64,000 nt of DNA from G963663495 sp963663495. GTDB taxonomy: Bacteria; Bacteroidota; Rhodothermia; Rhodothermales; Bin80. A program made the translations under genes and the position numbers. Every line of letters begins with the position of its first letter. Position 1 is the first letter of the stretch. This document shows, one piece after another, positions 62,677-64,000 of the stretch. The DNA lies in NCBI GenBank assembly GCA_963663495.1, contig OY760427.1, positions 5,332,001 to 5,396,000 of the forward strand, in the 5' to 3' direction. Under the pieces are notes generated by a model that did no database searches, was not told where the DNA came from, and saw only the letters and a program-made list of their open reading frames with translations.

Positions 62677-63435
62677 ATGATGCAGAAATCAATTATGCTA
62701 ACGCGAGAACCTGTGGTAACAACATCTGCAAAAAGGCGCGGAAGGATGCTTCAGGGCGGAGCATGGGTGCTGGCACTATCACTGATTGCAGTCTGCCCGG
62801 TCTCCGGTCAGCTGGCAGAGGTCACGCAGCGGGTACTACCCGTTGCCGAAGTGAGCAACCTTGAGTTCCTGTCCTCTTTTCTCTCAAGCCAATTCATCCA
62901 GCCAAGTAGCGATAACTACACCTCCGGAGCATTCCTGGATGTGACTCGTGATGGGTTTGGTACAAATGACGTGCTGATCCTGTATCCCAGTCAGGAATAT
63001 TTTCAGCTGGGTGAATACATTCCGACTGCGATGATAAATGTACTGTCAGAACAGAACTTGCGGACAGATTACAACCTCTCTACAGTCCGACAGATGAGCA
63101 AGATCATCGCTGATGAAGCGGAGGAAGAGGCAGACCCCAAGAAAGCACTTGCCGGGGCACTTTTGAGATCGTTGCTGGTTTATTATCCCGCAGGTAATTT
63201 TCAGGGCTACATTGACCAAGTCGGCGACGATCTACGGGTGAGCTTTTGGGGATACGAAGAAGACCTGTGGCAGTTTGTCCCAGAGTCGACCCAGTGTGTA
63301 CAACCGGACCAAGACCCCCTGATTCTGGTGGTCCACAAACAGCCTCAGATTCATTCCTACCTAGATGTGGACGGGTGCGTAGTGGTACAGGCCTCCACCA
63401 CCGGCGCCGAAGTATCTTCCCGAGTATGCGAATAG
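62677..63435 (+). CDS. Secreted protein of unknown function
   Basis: The start at ATG 62677 (a second ATG follows directly) has AAAAGG nearby; this gives 252 residues. A long basic leader ends in a hydrophobic signal (GAWVLALSLIAVCPVSGQ). The mature part has LEFLSSFLSSQFIQ, a helical acidic stretch (SKIIADEAEEEADPKKALAG) and two Cys near the C-terminus (STQCVQPDQD, VDGCVVVQ). No family is recognised. It lies 196 bp after the Ig-like protein and 6 bp before the ExbD-like gene, so it shares an operon at least with the latter. Confidence 0.6.
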   Translation: MMQKSIMLTREPVVTTSAKRRGRMLQGGAWVLALSLIAVCPVSGQLAEVTQRVLPVAEVSNLEFLSSFLSSQFIQPSSDNYTSGAFLDVTRDGFGTNDVLILYPSQEYFQLGEYIPTAMINVLSEQNLRTDYNLSTVRQMSKIIADEAEEEADPKKALAGALLRSLLVYYPAGNFQGYIDQVGDDLRVSFWGYEEDLWQFVPESTQCVQPDQDPLILVVHKQPQIHSYLDVDGCVVVQASTTGAEVSSRVCE

Positions 63436-63441
63436 AACACC

Positions 63442-63837
63442 ATGGCCGACGATAGGCAGGACTTAATGGTCTTTATAGACTTGGGATTCATTCTTCTGGT
63501 GGGCTTCCTGATCCTTACGGACACGACGCCAATAGAAAATGTCGCCTTGCCTTCCGCCGACGAATCGGAGGCTCCTGTATCAGAAGAAGACCGTTCTGTC
63601 TACGAGGTTACCTTTGACGGAGAAGTCCGTTTCACGGTTGTGCTCGTTGAGCAACAGGCTGTCCTCTGTACTTATGCGGGATCCGAAGCGCTGATTGCAT
63701 GCATGAACGCGCTGATTGCGCGTTCAGCAAGATCAGTATTTGTCTTGAATCCCCGCGGGGTTGCCTCTGTTCAGCAACTGGTCAATATTCTTGACACATG
63801 CGTCACCAGAAGTTGGTCCTGCACAGTACGGAGCTGA
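63442..63837 (+). CDS. ExbD/TolR-like membrane protein
   Basis: A 131-residue protein with one N-terminal membrane span, DLMVFIDLGFILLVGFLILT, which keeps the membrane Asp of ExbD/TolR/MotB-type stators. A periplasmic domain follows (YEVTFDGEVRFTVVL, SVQQLVNILDTC), with length and layout as in ExbD. ExbD/TolR proteins pair with ExbB/TolQ to use the proton gradient. No ExbB-like gene is visible in the window but could lie beyond its right edge or elsewhere. Its place behind two exported proteins suggests an energised envelope complex. Confidence 0.6.
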   Translation: MADDRQDLMVFIDLGFILLVGFLILTDTTPIENVALPSADESEAPVSEEDRSVYEVTFDGEVRFTVVLVEQQAVLCTYAGSEALIACMNALIARSARSVFVLNPRGVASVQQLVNILDTCVTRSWSCTVRS

Positions 63838-63845
63838 ATCGCGTG

Positions 63846-63989
63846 ATGAAGAACACATCGGCAGCATCAGAATACAAGGCCCGCGGGATAATTCACCAGT
63901 GGAGAACGAACAATAAGTTGAATGCTGTTTGCGTTCAACCGGAGACAGCATTCCCGCACAATACGATCAGGCGAAGAATTGGAGCTTAG
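63846..63989 (+). CDS. Short hypothetical ORF at the window end
   Basis: A 47-codon frame (ATG 63846, MKNTSAASEYKARG) just downstream of the ExbD-like gene. No family is recognised, and it may be untranslated. Confidence 0.25.
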   Translation: MKNTSAASEYKARGIIHQWRTNNKLNAVCVQPETAFPHNTIRRRIGA

Positions 63990-64000
63990 GCAGGAACGCC

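Overview
This window looks like a chromosomal segment from a Bacteroidota/Rhodothermota-type bacterium. The inference rests on a DUF3078 outer-membrane protein, a secreted M14 carboxypeptidase with a standalone signal peptide, an isolated atpD-atpC pair, the order miaB / sigma-54 activator / lptE, a zinc-dependent metalloprotease fragment, and frequent lack of Shine-Dalgarno sites. No ribosomal marker is present, so the phylum is inferred. The load of insertion sequences, nested insertions and pseudogenes suggests relaxed selection, as in a host-associated or recently bottlenecked lineage.

Region 1 (1-10.2 kb) is a G+C-rich defence island on the + strand. It holds a 5'-cut OLD/TOPRIM nuclease and a UvrD-type helicase (a Gabija-like pair), then a DUF1156 adenine methylase with a Zn-ribbon and a DUF499 P-loop ATPase. 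All four are joined by stop/start overlaps. A coupled 46-codon ORF and a Schlafen-AlbA_2 regulator follow.

Region 2 (10.3-15.0 kb) is an IS1634-type element interrupted by an intact 1,921-bp ISNCY-like element that leaves a clean target duplication, followed by an IS110 scar.

Region 3 (15-24.3 kb) is a core block: a GT8-like glycosyltransferase, a GH-like membrane protein, M14 carboxypeptidase, recJ with a duplicated C-terminus, an MFS transporter and a DUF3078 protein.

Region 4 (24.7-33.2 kb) is a pile-up of a TnpB element, an IS1182/IS5-like element inserted into its right end, the atpDC operon, a second (dead) TnpB copy, and ISNCY and IS1634 fragments joined to a truncated metalloprotease.

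Region 5 (33.1-49.7 kb) is mostly housekeeping: anmK, a TPR protein, a GT2 synthase, lptE, a sigma-54 activator, miaB, riboflavin genes ribE/ribD, a ZIP-like protein, tRNA-Gln, a phosphodiester glycosidase lipoprotein and an FprA-type reductase. Two more decayed TnpB elements interrupt it.

Region 6 (49.7-58.8 kb) is a second mobile pile-up: an IS1380 remnant split by ISNCY copy 2, a small ORF whose 3' end is the source of the TnpB element left ends, an outer-membrane barrel gene, and a 3-kb element with 169-bp inverted repeats. That element encodes a DruA(DUF4338)-Tn5 transposase fusion and lies beside a second, truncated DruA-like gene.

Region 7 (58.8-64 kb) is a + strand cluster of exported proteins: a 1,210-residue multi-Ig-like protein, a small secreted protein and an ExbD/TolR-like membrane protein. 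I recognise no named system there.

The strongest candidates for something undescribed are the composite Gabija-like/methylase/ATPase operon, the TnpB elements that carry terminal inverted repeats and target-like direct repeats, and the DruA-transposase fusions.
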